Shown here: positions 5,642-6,899 of the stretch, piece after piece
Layout of the letters: every line of letters begins with the position of its first letter
Numbering within the stretch: the stretch's first letter is position 1
Origin: Planctomycetaceae bacterium
GTDB lineage: Bacteria; Planctomycetota; Planctomycetia; Pirellulales; Thermoguttaceae
Direction of reading: 5' to 3'
NCBI GenBank assembly: GCA_031266315.1
Contig: JAISBG010000625.1
Coordinates: forward strand, 1-6,899
DNA: 6,899 bases
Program-made: the position numbers and the translations under genes
The notes under the pieces: generated by a model
What the model was told of the DNA's origin: nothing
The model's database searches: none
Seen by the model: the letters and a program-made list of their open reading frames with translations, nothing else

Positions 5642-6889
5642 TCATGGCAGCATTTTACTTTCTCCGCAATCGGCAGTTCCCATTGCTCCCCAAACGCCAA
5701 AAGTTGATGGTCCGTTTTTATCCATACCAGTTGAATTTCGATGGGCAACCGAAAGATCACCGCAATCAATTGTTTCTGAAACAAATCGAACCGACGCATC
5801 AACCAAAGTAACATTTACTCCACCTGAATGATTACTTGATGCGGCAATCAATGCATTTCCTGAAGCAAGACTTGATGCGGTGGTCAAACTACAACTTACG
5901 GAATTGGGAGGAAGAACTGTATTAAATTGTGTAAACACAGAATTGGCATCACCCCAGCGTAGTCCTTTCATTCCCCAAATAGTAGTAGTTGGATCAATTT
6001 CTCCGCCGCTAATACATTTTGTAGCGCAAACATCAGGAACTCCGGTAACAGCTGATTTAGCAATTCCTTGTTTGCATTTCGAATCGGATTGTGCATTTTG
6101 AGCGCAAAGTGATTCACTGTAAAGTACTGTGTTGGAAAGACCATCAATTATTCCTTCAAATCCGAAAATACCTCCGTATCGAAAAACACCATGAATGTTG
6201 TTGGTTGAATTCCAGGCAACATAAGCATCGCCTCGATTCGCGTAATAACAAGTAAGTCCGCTATTATTTTCTCCGGCTTTTTTGGTATTCGCATCGGAAG
6301 GACACTTGAATGCCGCAATATCAGCACGGAACGGCGAAGGAATACTTCCTCCCGCAGTAACAACCAAAGTACCTGATGCGGAACCGGGAGGAGCTGTCCA
6401 AGCTGAATCATAAGGATTTTTTGTTGATGCTCCTTGGCAAATCATTACGAGTTGTGCATGAATTGCTTGTTGTTCGATAAAAGGGAGCAGGCTAACCAAA
6501 TAACTGTAATTGTTGACTCCTCCAATAACGGAATTACTTCCGTATTGTTTATAAGCAGTCCAAAGCGGGTCAGCACCAACATTGGGGATTCGTTGATGTG
6601 TGTCGTAAAAATTATGTGTTGCCAAAGCTAGTTGTTTTAAGTTGTTTGTACATTGCATTCTTCTTGCGGCTTCTCTTGCTGCCTGAACTGCCGGGAGTAA
6701 AAGTGCAATCAACACACCGATGATCGCAATGACCACCAGAAGTTCGACCAACGTAAAGCCAAACGGTGAAGAACGAATGAGTTGTAATAAATTTGCGGAA
6801 AAGAATTGAGCAAGCAGAGACTTTTCCCTCACAGTTCTTAACTCTTCCCTACATACTGCCCCCCCCCCCTGACTTGCCCAATTTAACAT
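5642..6889 (-). CDS. DUF1559 prepilin-like (type II pseudopilin-like) surface protein
   Basis: With the ATG at 6889 the protein has 415 residues. It carries a class III prepilin signal: cleavage is expected between Gly44 and Phe45, Glu49 is the conserved +5 residue, and a hydrophobic helix (about 45-66) follows. Next comes [15 protein letters not shown], typical of planctomycete DUF1559 proteins. Further DUF1559 landmarks are CPSD (196-199), [10 protein letters not shown] (250-259), [21 protein letters not shown] (351-371) and the end [14 protein letters not shown] (397-410). The family resembles pseudopilins exported and assembled at the inner membrane, but its function is not established. 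The start is uncertain. The ATG has GGAAA a few bases upstream but leaves an unusually long 44-residue leader crossing a run of 11 Gs. A GTG at 6832 (Val20), preceded by AGGGAAGAG, gives a 25-residue leader. No in-frame stop separates the ATG from the window edge, so a start outside the window is also possible. The protein has 11 cysteines, four of them in 262-292. Confidence 0.88.
   Translation of the reverse strand: MLNWASQGGGAVCREELRTVREKSLLAQFFSANLLQLIRSSPFGFTLVELLVVIAIIGVLIALLLPAVQAAREAARRMQCTNNLKQLALATHNFYDTHQRIPNVGADPLWTAYKQYGSNSVIGGVNNYSYLVSLLPFIEQQAIHAQLVMICQGASTKNPYDSAWTAPPGSASGTLVVTAGGSIPSPFRADIAAFKCPSDANTKKAGENNSGLTCYYANRGDAYVAWNSTNNIHGVFRYGGIFGFEGIIDGLSNTVLYSESLCAQNAQSDSKCKQGIAKSAVTGVPDVCATKCISGGEIDPTTTIWGMKGLRWGDANSVFTQFNTVLPPNSVSCSLTTASSLASGNALIAASSNHSGGVNVTLVDASVRFVSETIDCGDLSVAHRNSTGMDKNGPSTFGVWGAMGTADCGESKMLP
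6842..6850 (-). promoter_or_regulatory. Possible ribosome binding site for an alternative GTG start
   Basis: The minus strand reads AGGGAAGAG here, ending nine bases before the GTG at 6832. If this GTG is the true start, the G tract at 6859-6869 lies in the untranslated leader rather than in the coding sequence. The site is only moderately similar to a consensus Shine-Dalgarno. Confidence 0.35.
6859..6869 (-). repeat. Homopolymer of 11 G at the 5' end of the prepilin-like gene
   Basis: Eleven C on the plus strand read as eleven G on the coding strand. In the frame from the ATG at 6889 they encode the end of a Gln codon, three Gly codons and the start of an Ala codon. Long G/C runs are striking in this AT-rich sequence and can slip during replication. 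The tract is also a place where sequencing or assembly often miscounts. Confidence 0.9.
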
Positions 6890-6899
6890 TGAAATTTCC

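Noticed and set aside
5545..5811. Plus-strand open frame of 88 residues over the gap and the end of the DUF1559 gene
   Set aside because: Most of it is antisense to the well-supported DUF1559 C-terminus, the N-terminal part is the stem-loop translated, and no family motif is seen.

Overview
The window most likely comes from a moderately AT-rich planctomycete, possibly of the gut or Pirellulales/Thermoguttaceae type. The strongest clue is the minus-strand gene at its right end. It encodes a DUF1559 protein with the prepilin-like start [17 protein letters not shown] followed by [12 protein letters not shown], a signature found in many paralogous copies per planctomycete genome. A small lipoprotein with a PVEG-VTIDGQPL motif, a very long secreted FAD-dependent oxidoreductase and a XylR-type regulator fit the same lineage. 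The assignment rests on protein motifs only.

Layout. At 48-1280 (+) lies a XylR-like regulator, with a LacI-type sugar-sensor domain joined to an AraC-type DNA-binding domain. It converges on a minus-strand block. The 194-base gap between the convergent genes (1281-1474) holds a bimeric, REP-like palindromic repeat (1328-1446). The minus-strand block reads right to left: the DUF1559 prepilin-like gene (6889-5642), a 216-base structured gap (5641-5426), a lipoprotein gene (5425-4973) and, 12 bases later, a 1161-residue oxidoreductase (4960-1475). The last two are almost certainly one operon. The prepilin-like gene may be read with them or separately, because the gap holds a candidate extended -10 promoter and a stem-loop.

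How the genes may work together (inference). All three minus-strand products carry export signals: a type IV pilin-like leader, a lipoprotein signal and an N-terminal hydrophobic signal. They could form a cell-surface or periplasmic set, with the oxidoreductase acting on a sugar-derived or other small substrate. The regulator could sense a sugar and control the set, but no operator was identified, so this link rests on position alone.

The most notable points are the oxidoreductase architecture (two FAD-type halves in one chain, a discoidin-like insertion in the first half and a HEAT-like tail), the paired REP-like repeats with compensatory stem changes, and an 11-base G tract at the 5' end of the prepilin-like gene that could be slippage-prone. 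No tRNA, rRNA, CRISPR array, transposase gene or prophage signal was seen.
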